Assembly (NCBI RefSeq): GCF_020667835.1
Contig: NZ_JAFMPR010000003.1
Location: 186,001 to 250,000, forward strand
Length of the DNA stretch: 64,000 bases
Direction: 5' to 3'
Source: Roseibaca sp. Y0-43
Lineage (GTDB): Bacteria > Pseudomonadota > Alphaproteobacteria > Rhodobacterales > Rhodobacteraceae
A program made the position numbers and the translations under genes. Shown here piece by piece: positions 19,201-27,228 of the stretch (position 1 is its first letter; each line of letters starts with the position of its first letter). The notes beneath the pieces are model-generated. The model made no database searches. It worked only from the letters and a program-made list of their open reading frames with translations, and was not told where the DNA came from.

Positions 19201-19434
19201 TCAGAAGGCGCGCCAGATGCGGGTGAACAGCTCTATCGTCAGAACCGGGATGTCGGAGAGGCCATAGACCCCGTCCGGCCGCAGCACAGAGGCGATGACC
19301 GCCAGCGCAACGCCAAAGGCCGCAAGCCCGACCGCCACCGTCGGCCGCCGACCATCCGCCCATGCAGAGACCGCGCTGACGAATGCCAGCGGCACAAGGT
19401 AAACCCCCAGAAGGAAAAGAAAGCCCGTATCCAT
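19201..19434 (-). CDS. small membrane protein downstream of pyk
   Basis: A 77-residue protein with two clear membrane helices (about residues 4-25, FLFLLGVYLVPLAFVSAV, and 33-52, VAVGLAAFGVALAVIASVL) joined by a short polar turn with WADGRRP, and an amphipathic end. It starts 25 nt after the pyk stop on the same strand, so the two are probably co-transcribed. Small two-helix proteins next to pyk are seen in related genomes, to my recollection, but no function has been assigned. Composition and coupling argue that it is real rather than a chance frame. Confidence 0.7.
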   Translation of the reverse strand: MDTGFLFLLGVYLVPLAFVSAVSAWADGRRPTVAVGLAAFGVALAVIASVLRPDGVYGLSDIPVLTIELFTRIWRAF

Positions 19435-19459
19435 GCCGCCCCGCTTGCAGGCGGTCAGG

Positions 19460-20914
19460 TTACTCTGGCTCTCCCGACACGATCAAGTGTTCTGCGCAGG
19501 GGGCGACGCGCAAGATGTTGGTTGTGCCCGGCTGGTTGAACGGAATGCCCGCCGTGACAAGGATCTGGTCCTTCTCGGTGCCGAAGCCGTATTTGCGGGT
19601 GACGCGCACGGCGTTGATGACCGCTTTCTTGAAGCGTTCGACCTCTGCGACCTCTTCGCAATGCACGCCCCAGACCAATTGCAACCGCCGCGCGGTCTTG
19701 GTGATGGGGGTCAGCGCCAGAATGGGCACATGCGGACGTTCGCGCGCCACAAGGCTGGCTGTGGTGCCGGATTCGGTGAAGCAACAGATCGCGGCAATAT
19801 CGGTTTTCTCTGCCAATTCGCGCGCGGCGGCGACGATCCCGTCGGCGACAGTGCTGTGCTTGTTCTTGCGCGACGCGTCGATGATGTCGATATAAGTCGG
19901 ATCGCTTTCGACCTCTCGGGCGACGTTGTCCATGGTGCTGACGGCTTCGATCGGATAATCGCCGGCCGCCGATTCCGCCGACAGCATGATCGCATCCGCA
20001 CCCTCATAGATGGCGGTCGCCACGTCCGACACTTCGGCGCGGGTGGGCATGGGGCTGTCGATCATGGATTCCAGCATCTGCGTGGCCACGATCACGGGTT
20101 TGGCGGCAGCACGGGCACGGCGCACAAGGCGCTTCTGGATGGGCGGTACGTTTTGCACTGGCAGTTCCACGCCCAGATCGCCGCGGGCGACCATGATCCC
20201 GTCGGACACGGCCAGAATCTCGTCAAAAGCGGTGACGGCGGCGGGCTTTTCGATCTTGGACAGGATCGCGGCGCGGCCTTGGGCCAGCGTGCGTGCCTCG
20301 GCCACGTCGGCGGCACGCTGCACGAAAGACAGCGCCAGCCAATCCACGCCCAGACGGCAGACGAATTCCAGATCCTTGCGGTCCTTGTCGGAGAGTGCGG
20401 CCAAGGGCAGGATCACATCGGGCACGTTCACGCCCTTGCGGTTGGAAATGGTGCCGCCGACGACAACGGTGCAATCGGCGAAATCCTTGCCGCACTCGTT
20501 GACCTTCAGCCGGATCTTGCCGTCATTGACCAACAGGTTCGCACCCGGTTCCAGCGCCTCGAAAATTTCGGGATGTGGCAGGTTCACGCGGGTCGCATCG
20601 CCGGGCTTGTCGGACAGGTCCAGCCGGAAAGCGGCCCCTTCGACCAATTCCTCGGACCCGTTTGCAAATTCGCCCACGCGCAGTTTCGGACCCTGAAGGT
20701 CGGCGAGGATGGCGATCGGGCGGCCGGTGTCTGCTTCGATCTTGCGGATGATGGCGTGCCGCGCGGCAATATCGTCATGGGTGCCATGGCTCATGTTCAG
20801 GCGGAACACGTCGGCACCGGCCTCGAACAGGGCGCGGATGGTGTCGTAATCGGAAGAGACCGGGCCAAGCGTGGCCACGATTTTAATCATGCGGTGACGG
20901 CGCAGGGGCGTCAT
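19460..20914 (-). CDS. pyk: pyruvate kinase
   Basis: Pyruvate kinase converts phosphoenolpyruvate and ADP to pyruvate and ATP at the end of glycolysis. The 484-residue protein shows KIVATLGPVSSDYDTI at the N terminus, the catalytic segment ILSKIEKPAAV (active-site Lys), the metal site MVARGDLGVELP, and the ATQMLESMIDSPMPTRAEVSDVA signature in two parts. The start at 20914 is fixed by GAGAGGA 6 nt upstream; the ATG eight codons later has no such site. It appears to lead an operon with the small membrane protein. Length is normal for type II bacterial enzymes. Confidence 0.97.
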   Translation of the reverse strand: MTPLRRHRMIKIVATLGPVSSDYDTIRALFEAGADVFRLNMSHGTHDDIAARHAIIRKIEADTGRPIAILADLQGPKLRVGEFANGSEELVEGAAFRLDLSDKPGDATRVNLPHPEIFEALEPGANLLVNDGKIRLKVNECGKDFADCTVVVGGTISNRKGVNVPDVILPLAALSDKDRKDLEFVCRLGVDWLALSFVQRAADVAEARTLAQGRAAILSKIEKPAAVTAFDEILAVSDGIMVARGDLGVELPVQNVPPIQKRLVRRARAAAKPVIVATQMLESMIDSPMPTRAEVSDVATAIYEGADAIMLSAESAAGDYPIEAVSTMDNVAREVESDPTYIDIIDASRKNKHSTVADGIVAAARELAEKTDIAAICCFTESGTTASLVARERPHVPILALTPITKTARRLQLVWGVHCEEVAEVERFKKAVINAVRVTRKYGFGTEKDQILVTAGIPFNQPGTTNILRVAPCAEHLIVSGEPE

Positions 20915-21043
20915 GGGAATTCCTCTCAGGTGTTGGGCGTCCTGACGGCGCCTTTGGCACTGATATGACAGGGCTTCATGTCAGGCGAAATTCGTTAGCG
21001 CAAACAACTACTGATTATGAAACGAAAAGCAAGCCTGCCGCGC

Positions 21044-21057
21044 TTGACCTTGGTCAA
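21044..21057. promoter_or_regulatory. CRP/FNR-type palindrome upstream of the DUF1244 gene
   Basis: TTGAC-CTTG-GTCAA has perfect 5-bp arms in the spacing of FNR-family sites, 39 nt before the DUF1244 start. It departs from the classic FnrL arm TTGAT, so the regulator could be FnrL or another family member, or the match may be chance. Confidence 0.4.
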
Positions 21058-21096
21058 CCGAGTGCGCACCTTCCAAAGGTAAATGGAGGATTGCAC

Positions 21097-21408
21097 ATGG
21101 ACGACACGACCCGCACCGAACTGGAAGCCGCGGCCTTTCGCGCGCTTCTGGCGCATCTGGACAAGCGCAGCGATGTGCAGAACATCGACATGATGAACCT
21201 GACCGGCTTTTGCCGCAACTGCCTGTCGCGCTGGTATATGGAAGCCGCGCAGGAACGCGGGATCGACATGGACAAAGAGGCCGCGCGCGAAGTCGTCTAT
21301 GGGATGCCCTATGCCGACTGGAAGGCAAAGCATCAGACCGAAGCCGACGATGCGCAAAAGGCCGCTTTCGTCAAATCCTTTGCCGAGAATGTCGGCGACA
21401 ACGGCTGA
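21097..21408 (+). CDS. DUF1244 family protein
   Basis: A 103-residue soluble protein of the DUF1244 family, found widely in proteobacteria. The family core is visible as MMNLTGFCRNCLSRWYMEAA, with a CxxC pair, and the YGMPYADWKAKHQ segment. Helical throughout. Function is not established. The start at 21097 is fixed by GGAGGA 7 nt upstream, although the frame is open for 44 more codons. A DUF5671 membrane protein starts just 6 nt after its stop, forming a three-gene run with the 112-residue protein. An FNR-like palindrome lies upstream. Confidence 0.92.
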   Translation: MDDTTRTELEAAAFRALLAHLDKRSDVQNIDMMNLTGFCRNCLSRWYMEAAQERGIDMDKEAAREVVYGMPYADWKAKHQTEADDAQKAAFVKSFAENVGDNG

Positions 21409-21413
21409 GGCGC

Positions 21414-22040
21414 GTGAAACCCGCCGACCAGCTTGACGCCTTTGTAGAGGCTGGCCTGCGCGCCGGGCACGACCCCGACGCGTTGCGCGGGGCACTGTTG
21501 GCGGAAGGGTGGTCGCCCGCAGAGGTCGCGGGCGCGCTGGGCAAATGGGCCGATCACGGACTGGGCGTGCCTGTGCCGCGCCCGCAGGCCAAGGCGGCGG
21601 GGCAGGACGCGGTGCTTTACGCGCTGATGTTCGTGGCGCTCCTGATCGTAACCTACAACCTTGGCGATCTGGGATTCGAGCTGATCGAGGCATGGCTGCC
21701 GGACCCGCTGCATGATCCCTATTATGCTGGCACCACGGCCTCTATGCGCTGGTCCATCGCCCTTCTGATCGTGGCCTTGCCGGTGTTTCTGTGGCTGGAC
21801 CGCCGCGCGGCGCGTGCGGTCGCGTCGGACCCCGGCGCGCGGCGCGCGCCGATGCGCCACCGCTTCGGGGCGTTCACGATGTTCCTGTCCATGCTGGCGC
21901 TGCTGGGCGCGGCGGTTGCCGTGGTTTATGCCGGTCTGACCGGGGTCATCACCGCGCAGTTCTTGGCCAAGGTGGGCTTGGTGGTCGTGATCGCGGCGCT
22001 TGTCATCGCGTGGTTTCGCGATTTTCTGGCGGAGGGGTGA
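21414..22040 (+). CDS. DUF5671 membrane protein (GTG start)
   Basis: A 208-residue protein starting at GTG (21414), with GAGG 6 nt upstream; no ATG gives a sensible N terminus. The first 60 residues are soluble and resemble a short helical DNA/protein-binding motif (LDAFVEAGLRAGHDPDALRG). Four membrane helices follow at about residues 66-83, 113-128, 153-174 and 186-203, the pattern of DUF5671. Function unknown. It overlaps the next gene by 1 nt (TGATG) and follows DUF1244 by 5 nt, so the three are one translational unit. Confidence 0.85.
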   Translation: MKPADQLDAFVEAGLRAGHDPDALRGALLAEGWSPAEVAGALGKWADHGLGVPVPRPQAKAAGQDAVLYALMFVALLIVTYNLGDLGFELIEAWLPDPLHDPYYAGTTASMRWSIALLIVALPVFLWLDRRAARAVASDPGARRAPMRHRFGAFTMFLSMLALLGAAVAVVYAGLTGVITAQFLAKVGLVVVIAALVIAWFRDFLAEG

Positions 22041-22378
22041 TGCGACGTTTCCTGTCCCGGCTGCTGGTGCCGTTTACCGTGCTGATGATCGCGCTGGGCC
22101 TGTGGCAGGTGGGCGGCCCGGAACAGGCGCGGCTGGAAGAGCGCGACGCGCAGCGCATGAACGATTTGCAGAGCTTGGCGTTCTACCTTGGCTGCGAGCA
22201 GCGGCGCGCCGCAGGGGCAGAGACGGATTGCGGCCCCCGCCCGCGCGATACAGACCGCTTTACAGGGCAGCCCTTCACGGTGACGCAAACACAGGCCTGC
22301 GCCCAATTCGAGCAACCTGACCGAATGGCAGAGCGTTTCCCGGACCTGTTGGACAACGGGTGTATCCGGTTGGATTAA
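22040..22378 (+). CDS. small anchored/secreted protein, unknown function
   Basis: A 112-residue protein with an N-terminal hydrophobic segment (residues 7-24, LLVPFTVLMIALGLWQV) that serves as signal peptide or anchor. The remaining 85 residues are polar, with four cysteines (YLGCEQ, TDCGP, QACAQF, NGCIRL), enough for two disulfides, consistent with a periplasmic location. Its start overlaps the DUF5671 stop (TGATG), and GGAGGGG precedes it. Not recognised as a named family; likely a Rhodobacterales-specific envelope protein that works with the membrane protein before it. Confidence 0.75.
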   Translation: MRRFLSRLLVPFTVLMIALGLWQVGGPEQARLEERDAQRMNDLQSLAFYLGCEQRRAAGAETDCGPRPRDTDRFTGQPFTVTQTQACAQFEQPDRMAERFPDLLDNGCIRLD

Positions 22379-22497
22379 CCACATTCAGCGCGACAATCAG
22401 AGCGGATTGTTGCGAATGTTTGGCAAGAATGTGGCTGCTTTATGGCTTGAATTTTATTAACCTTATTGAACAAAGCGTTACCAGGGTGGGTTTCAAC

Positions 22498-23316
22498 ATG
22501 TTCGGATTCGGATTGCTTGGTTTGGTCTTGGCATTTGGCGCTTTGGCGCTGTTCAATGACGGCGGAGACGATCCCTACACCGACCCGGACCCCGATACCC
22601 CGCCCGAGCCCGAGCCTCAACCCGAACCCGAAACGCCGGGGCAAGGTGGGCCTGGCAATGACCTGATAACCGCCCGCGATGATGTGTCCGAATATGACGG
22701 TCTGGCGGGGAATGACACGCTGATCGGGTTTCCAGAGTTCGGCGTGCAGCTGAACGGTGGCGTCGATGACGATCTGCTGATCGCCTTCGAAGACGACGAA
22801 GCCTTTGGCGGCGAGGGCAATGATCTGATCCTTGGCGAGCATATGGATCCGGGCCGCGACGACCAGATCCTGCGCGGGGGTGGCGGCAATGATACGCTTG
22901 TCAGCGCCGGCGGCTCTGTCATGACAGGCGGCGCGGGCGAGGATCTGTTCGTCATCTCGCCCGGCGGTCTGGACGCGACGGGTGCCTTGCAAAGCCTCGG
23001 CGGCGATGCGCTGTCTACCCCGGTGGTCCGCGATTTTGACCCGGCCGAAGATCGCTTGGTGATCGACCTCGAGCGCGATTACATGACCGCTTTCGACGAC
23101 TATAACGAAGGTCAGTTCGGGCCGGACGGGCGTGACCCGATGTATTTCGGCGATTCCGTGACCTTGTCGGCGGAACGAAACTCGGACGATTCCGGCATCC
23201 TGATCCGGGTGGACGGTTTGCCGATGGTCGAGTTGGAAGGGTTCGACGGCGTCGACCCGGCCGAGGTTTTGGCGGCCATCAGTGTCGAAGTGAACGGCGC
23301 TTCGTTCGCAGCATAG
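22498..23316 (+). CDS. membrane-anchored RTX-like calcium-binding protein
   Basis: A 272-residue acidic protein. Residues 1-20 form one hydrophobic helix (MFGFGLLGLVLAFGALALF), then an Asp/Pro/Glu-rich linker (about 23-55), then divergent hemolysin-type calcium repeats: GLAGNDTLIG, GGEGNDLILG, GGGGNDTLVS and GGAGEDLFVI fit the GGxGxDxUx pattern. The C-terminal part (about 160-270) resembles the half-repeat and cap typical of Rhodobacterales RTX proteins. Unlike classic RTX toxins it is short and has an N-terminal anchor. It likely binds Ca2+ at the cell surface or in the periplasm. No type I secretion genes are nearby. Start set at 22498 where the hydrophobic helix begins. Confidence 0.8.
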   Translation: MFGFGLLGLVLAFGALALFNDGGDDPYTDPDPDTPPEPEPQPEPETPGQGGPGNDLITARDDVSEYDGLAGNDTLIGFPEFGVQLNGGVDDDLLIAFEDDEAFGGEGNDLILGEHMDPGRDDQILRGGGGNDTLVSAGGSVMTGGAGEDLFVISPGGLDATGALQSLGGDALSTPVVRDFDPAEDRLVIDLERDYMTAFDDYNEGQFGPDGRDPMYFGDSVTLSAERNSDDSGILIRVDGLPMVELEGFDGVDPAEVLAAISVEVNGASFAA

Positions 23317-23391
23317 CGGCGGGCGCGGTGCGGCCGTTCTAGCCAATGGACCGGCAAGGAATGCTGTTGCAGCGCCCCTTGCCACTTCCGC

Positions 23392-24255
23392 TTAGATCGC
23401 GGCCTTACGGCTTTCCTCGATATAGATCTCGCGCAGGCGCTGGGCCATCGGTCCGGGCGCACCGCTGCCCAGTTCCGCGCCGTCAATGGACACGACCGGC
23501 ATCACGAAGGTGCTGGCAGAGGTGACAAAGGCCTCATCCGCCGATTTCGCTTCTTCGACCGTGAAATTGCGTTCCTCGACCTGCATCTGCGCCTCGCGCG
23601 CGAAGCGCAGAACGGCGGCACGGGTGATCCCGTGCAGAATGTCGTTCGACAGCGCGCGGGTCACGATCTTGCCGTCCTTGATGATATAGGCGTTGTTTGA
23701 CGTGCCTTCGGTGATCGCGCCGTCCTGCACCATCCACGCATCATCCGCGCCTTGCTTGATCGCCATCATCTTGCCCATGGACGGATACAGCAGTTGCACG
23801 GTCTTGATGTCGCGCCGCCCCCAGCGGATGTCGTCGATGGTCACGACCTTGATGCCCTTTTTCGCTTTCGGGCTGTCCACCAATGCGGGATTCGACTGGG
23901 TGAACAGCACCACGGTCGGCGTGGTCGTCTCTGGGTCGGGAAAGATGAAATCGCGGTCGCCAGGCGCGCCGCGTGTCACTTGCAGATAGACCATCCCCTG
24001 ATCCACCCCGTTTTGGTCCACAAGCTGGCGGTGCACTTCCAGCCACGCGTCGCGGTCCATGGGGTTGGCAATGTCCAACTCGGACAACGACCGCTCCAGC
24101 CGGGTGAAATGCCCGTCAAAATCGATCAGCTTGCCGTCGATGACCGTCGTCACCTCGTAGACGCCATCGGCCATCAGAAAGCCCCGGTCGAAGATCGACA
24201 CCTTGGCTTCGGCCTCTGGCAGGTAGTCGCCATTCACGTAAACGATACGGCTCAT
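23392..24255 (-). CDS. dat: D-amino-acid transaminase (class IV)
   Basis: A fold-type IV PLP aminotransferase of 287 residues that swaps amino groups between D-amino acids and keto acids, classically D-alanine plus 2-oxoglutarate to D-glutamate plus pyruvate. The PLP-lysine is K151 in RRDIKTVQLLYPSM, and the phosphate-binding part is EGTSNNAYIIKDG. The N terminus IVYVNGDYLPEAEAKVSIFDRGF is typical of Dat rather than IlvE. The start at 24255 has GAAGGA, inside the ilvD end, as ribosome-binding site. It lies 5 nt after ilvD and 2 kb from dgcA-dgcN, so a role in D-glutamate metabolism is plausible. A branched-chain role cannot be fully excluded. Confidence 0.87.
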   Translation of the reverse strand: MSRIVYVNGDYLPEAEAKVSIFDRGFLMADGVYEVTTVIDGKLIDFDGHFTRLERSLSELDIANPMDRDAWLEVHRQLVDQNGVDQGMVYLQVTRGAPGDRDFIFPDPETTTPTVVLFTQSNPALVDSPKAKKGIKVVTIDDIRWGRRDIKTVQLLYPSMGKMMAIKQGADDAWMVQDGAITEGTSNNAYIIKDGKIVTRALSNDILHGITRAAVLRFAREAQMQVEERNFTVEEAKSADEAFVTSASTFVMPVVSIDGAELGSGAPGPMAQRLREIYIEESRKAAI

Positions 24256-24260
24256 TCGGA

Positions 24261-26102
24261 TCACCATCCTTCGGGCAATTTGCGCACGGCCCCCATGGCC
24301 GCCGATGTGGTCAGCGCCGCATAGGCCCGCAGCGCGGTCGAGACCTTGCGCGGGCGCGGCTTGGCGGGTTTCCAGCCCTTTTCGTCCTGCGCGGCACGGC
24401 GCGCGGCAAGGGTGGCGTCATCCACCTTCAACTCTATCCGGCGCTCGGGGATGTCGATCTCGATCAGGTCGCCCTGCTCGACCAACCCGATCAGCCCGCC
24501 CTCTTCGGCCTCTGGGCTGACATGCCCGATCGACAGGCCCGACGTGCCGCCAGAGAAGCGGCCATCGGTGACAAGCGCACAAGCCGCACCCAGCCCTTTG
24601 GATTTCAGGTAGCTGGTCGGATACAGCATTTCCTGCATCCCCGGCCCGCCGCGCGGCCCCTCGTAGCGGATGATAACGACCTCGCCCGCCTTGACCTTGC
24701 CGGTCAGAATGCCGCTGACTGCGTCATCCTGGCTCTCGAACACATGCGCAGGGCCGCTGAACTTCAGGATGCTGTCATCCACGCCCGCGGTTTTCACGAT
24801 GCAGCCCTGTTCTGCCAAATTGCCGAACAGCACCGCAAGACCGCCATCCTGGCTGAACGCGTGCTCTTTCGAGCGGATCACGCCCTTTTCGCGATCGGTA
24901 TCAAGCGTCTTGTAGCGCCGCGATTGCGAGAAGGCTTGCGTTGTGCGCACGCCACCGGGCGCCGCGCGGTAGAATTCGTGAACCTCCGGGTCATCGGTGC
25001 GGGTCACATCCCACATGTCGATGGCCATGCCCATGGTCGGGCTGTGAACGGTCGGCAGGTCGCGGTGCAACAGGCCGGCGCGGTCCAACTGGCCAAGGAT
25101 CGACATGATCCCGCCCGCGCGATGAACATCTTCCATATGCACGTCATTCTTCGCCGGGGCGACTTTGCACAGGCAGGGCACGCGGCGGGACAGGCGGTCG
25201 ATATCGGCCATGCTGAACTCGATCCCGCCCTCATAGGCGGCGGCCAGCAAGTGCAGCACCGTGTTCGTGGACCCGCCCATAGCAATATCCAGCGACATCG
25301 CGTTCTCGAACGCTTTGAAGCTGGCGATGTTGCGCGGCAGCACGCTCTCGTCATCCTGCTCGTAATAGCGCTTGGCGTTTTCCACGATCAGATGGCCCGC
25401 GCGCTTGAACAGCTTTTCGCGGTCCGCATGGGTGGCGAGGGTAGAGCCGTTTCCGGGCAGCGACAGGCCCAGCGCCTCAGTCAGGCAGTTCATCGAATTG
25501 GCCGTGAACATGCCGGAACACGACCCGCAGGTCGGGCAGGCCGCTTCCTCGATCGCTTGCACCTGCGCATCGGTGTATTTCTCATCCGCCGCGACAACCA
25601 TCGCATCCACAAGGTCCAGCGCCTTCTCGACCCCGTCAATCTCGACCTTGCCCGCTTCCATCGGGCCGCCAGAGACGAAAACCGCCGGAATGTTGAGCCG
25701 CATCGCCGCCATCAACATGCCCGGCGTGATCTTGTCGCAGTTCGAGATGCAGACCATGGCGTCGGCGCAATGGGCGTTGACCATGTATTCGGTCGCATCC
25801 GCGATCACCTCTCGCGAGGGCAGGGAATAGAGCATCCCGTCATGCCCCATGGCGATCCCGTCATCCACCGCGATGGTGTTGAATTCCTTGGCCACGCCAC
25901 CCGCTTTTTCGACCTCGCGCGCGACAAGCTGGCCGAGGTCTTTCAGATGGACATGGCCGGGCACGAACTGGGTGAAGCTGTTGACGATCGCGATGATCGG
26001 CTTGTCCCAATCATTGTCGGTCATGCCGGTCGCCCGCCACAGGCCGCGCGCGCCTGCCATGTTGCGGCCATGGGTGGTGGTGCGGGAACGATAACGGGGC
26101 AT
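24261..26102 (-). CDS. ilvD: dihydroxy-acid dehydratase
   Basis: IlvD dehydrates 2,3-dihydroxy-isovalerate (and the methylvalerate analogue) to the keto acid in valine, isoleucine, leucine and pantothenate synthesis. At 613 residues it is of the long type. Iron-sulfur ligands are in [12 protein letters not shown] and in [18 protein letters not shown]; the C-terminal [20 protein letters not shown] is the substrate/metal signature. AAGGAGA precedes the ATG at 26102. It follows dgcA by 62 nt, where a TTGACT hexamer overlaps the dgcA stop and may give ilvD its own promoter, and it precedes dat by 5 nt. Confidence 0.97.
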   Translation of the reverse strand: MPRYRSRTTTHGRNMAGARGLWRATGMTDNDWDKPIIAIVNSFTQFVPGHVHLKDLGQLVAREVEKAGGVAKEFNTIAVDDGIAMGHDGMLYSLPSREVIADATEYMVNAHCADAMVCISNCDKITPGMLMAAMRLNIPAVFVSGGPMEAGKVEIDGVEKALDLVDAMVVAADEKYTDAQVQAIEEAACPTCGSCSGMFTANSMNCLTEALGLSLPGNGSTLATHADREKLFKRAGHLIVENAKRYYEQDDESVLPRNIASFKAFENAMSLDIAMGGSTNTVLHLLAAAYEGGIEFSMADIDRLSRRVPCLCKVAPAKNDVHMEDVHRAGGIMSILGQLDRAGLLHRDLPTVHSPTMGMAIDMWDVTRTDDPEVHEFYRAAPGGVRTTQAFSQSRRYKTLDTDREKGVIRSKEHAFSQDGGLAVLFGNLAEQGCIVKTAGVDDSILKFSGPAHVFESQDDAVSGILTGKVKAGEVVIIRYEGPRGGPGMQEMLYPTSYLKSKGLGAACALVTDGRFSGGTSGLSIGHVSPEAEEGGLIGLVEQGDLIEIDIPERRIELKVDDATLAARRAAQDEKGWKPAKPRPRKVSTALRAYAALTTSAAMGAVRKLPEGW

Positions 26103-26164
26103 CTCTCTCTCCTTGTGGCGGGTGGCCTGTCCTTAGCCTATGCGCAGGCTTTGGGAAAGAGTAG

Positions 26165-27142
26165 TCAACCCCACAACGCGGGCAAGGGGGGGTGCACGCC
26201 CGCGCCATCGTAGTGCAAGGGTGGTTCCCGGTCCTCGGCCAGCAAAAGCGGGCCGTCCAGATCTACGATCTCGGCCCCTTGTGCGACCAGAACGGCCGGG
26301 GCCATGGCCAGCGAACTGCCGACCATGCAGCCAACCATCACGCGGTAGCCCTCGGCGCGGGCCGCATCGCGCAGCGCCAGCGCCTCGGTCAGGCCGCCGG
26401 TCTTGTCCAGCTTGATATTCACCATGTCATACTTTCCGCGCAGCCCCGGCAGGCTGTCACGGTCATGGCAGGATTCGTCGGCACAGACAGGCAGGGGACG
26501 GGCGATCTCGGCCAGCATGTCATCCTGGCCTGCGGGCAAGGGCTGCTCGACCATCTCGACGCCAAGGCGCAACAGATGCGGGGCCAGATCGGCATAGACA
26601 TCCGTATCCCAGCCCTCATTGGCGTCAATGATGATCCGGGTGCTAGGCGCGCCGCGCCGCACCGCTTCCAGCCGCGGCATGTCCTCGGGCGTGCCCAGCT
26701 TGATCTTCAAAAGCGGCCGCGCCGCGTGCTTGCGTGCGGCCATTTCCATCTTCTCGGGGCTGTCCAGCGACAGGGTAAACGCGGTCACAACTGGCGCGGG
26801 CCGCGCCAACCCCGCCATCTGCCAGACAGCGCGACCGGCGCGTTTGGCCTCCCAATCCCACAGGGCGCAATCGGCGGCATTGCGGGCGGCCCCGGCGGGC
26901 AGCGCGCCTTGCAACGCGGTGCGGTCCATCCCCTCGGCCAGCCCCTCGATCTGCGCGCGAACCGATGCCATCGTCTCGCCATAGCGCGCATAAGGCACGC
27001 ATTCGCCCTGGCCCATCACATGACCGCGCAACACCTCGGCGCGCAGCACATCGGCATGGGTCCGCGACCCGCGCGCGATGGTAAAGACTTCCGCCAATGC
27101 GAATCGATCCTCGGAAACCCGAAACACGCGATCCCCTTTCAT
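26165..27142 (-). CDS. dgcA: N-acetyl-D-glutamate racemase DgcA-like (enolase superfamily dipeptide epimerase)
   Basis: An enolase-superfamily epimerase of 325 residues. The acid/base lysines are in LLKIKLG (K146, K148) and NIKLDKTGG (K244); metal ligands are D173, E199 and D222. This pattern defines L-Ala-D/L-Glu-type epimerases. Next to dgcN it matches the DgcN-DgcA pair described for marine proteobacteria, where N-acetyl-D-glutamate is racemised to the L form. Muropeptide dipeptide epimerase activity is the alternative. The start codon lies inside a repeat element (27138-27200): GGCAAGG just before the ATG is both ribosome-binding site and repeat sequence. Confidence 0.85.
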   Translation of the reverse strand: MKGDRVFRVSEDRFALAEVFTIARGSRTHADVLRAEVLRGHVMGQGECVPYARYGETMASVRAQIEGLAEGMDRTALQGALPAGAARNAADCALWDWEAKRAGRAVWQMAGLARPAPVVTAFTLSLDSPEKMEMAARKHAARPLLKIKLGTPEDMPRLEAVRRGAPSTRIIIDANEGWDTDVYADLAPHLLRLGVEMVEQPLPAGQDDMLAEIARPLPVCADESCHDRDSLPGLRGKYDMVNIKLDKTGGLTEALALRDAARAEGYRVMVGCMVGSSLAMAPAVLVAQGAEIVDLDGPLLLAEDREPPLHYDGAGVHPPLPALWG

Positions 27143-27200
27143 CCTTGCCTAAATATCCTGGGGTGAATGGAGCCGCAGGCTCCAGAGGGGCAAAGCCCCT
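27138..27200 (-). repeat. start-codon-bearing intergenic repeat, copy 1
   Basis: The core (27138-27163, TTCATCCTTGC, CT, AAATATCCTGGGG on the plus strand) matches the core at 29526-29551 at 24 of 26 bases. It is followed by two perfect hairpins, GGAGCC-GCA-GGCTCC (27169-27183) and AGGGGC-AAA-GCCCCT (27186-27200). On the minus strand the core ends GCAAGGATGAA, and this ATG is the start of dgcA. Confidence 0.8.
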
Positions 27201-27228
27201 CAAACTCAAACCACGGGCGCAAAGCCCC

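Noticed and set aside
19433-20968. A 511-codon plus-strand open frame opposite pyk
   Set aside because: pyk on the minus strand has all signatures and a fitting ribosome-binding site; the plus-strand translation has none.
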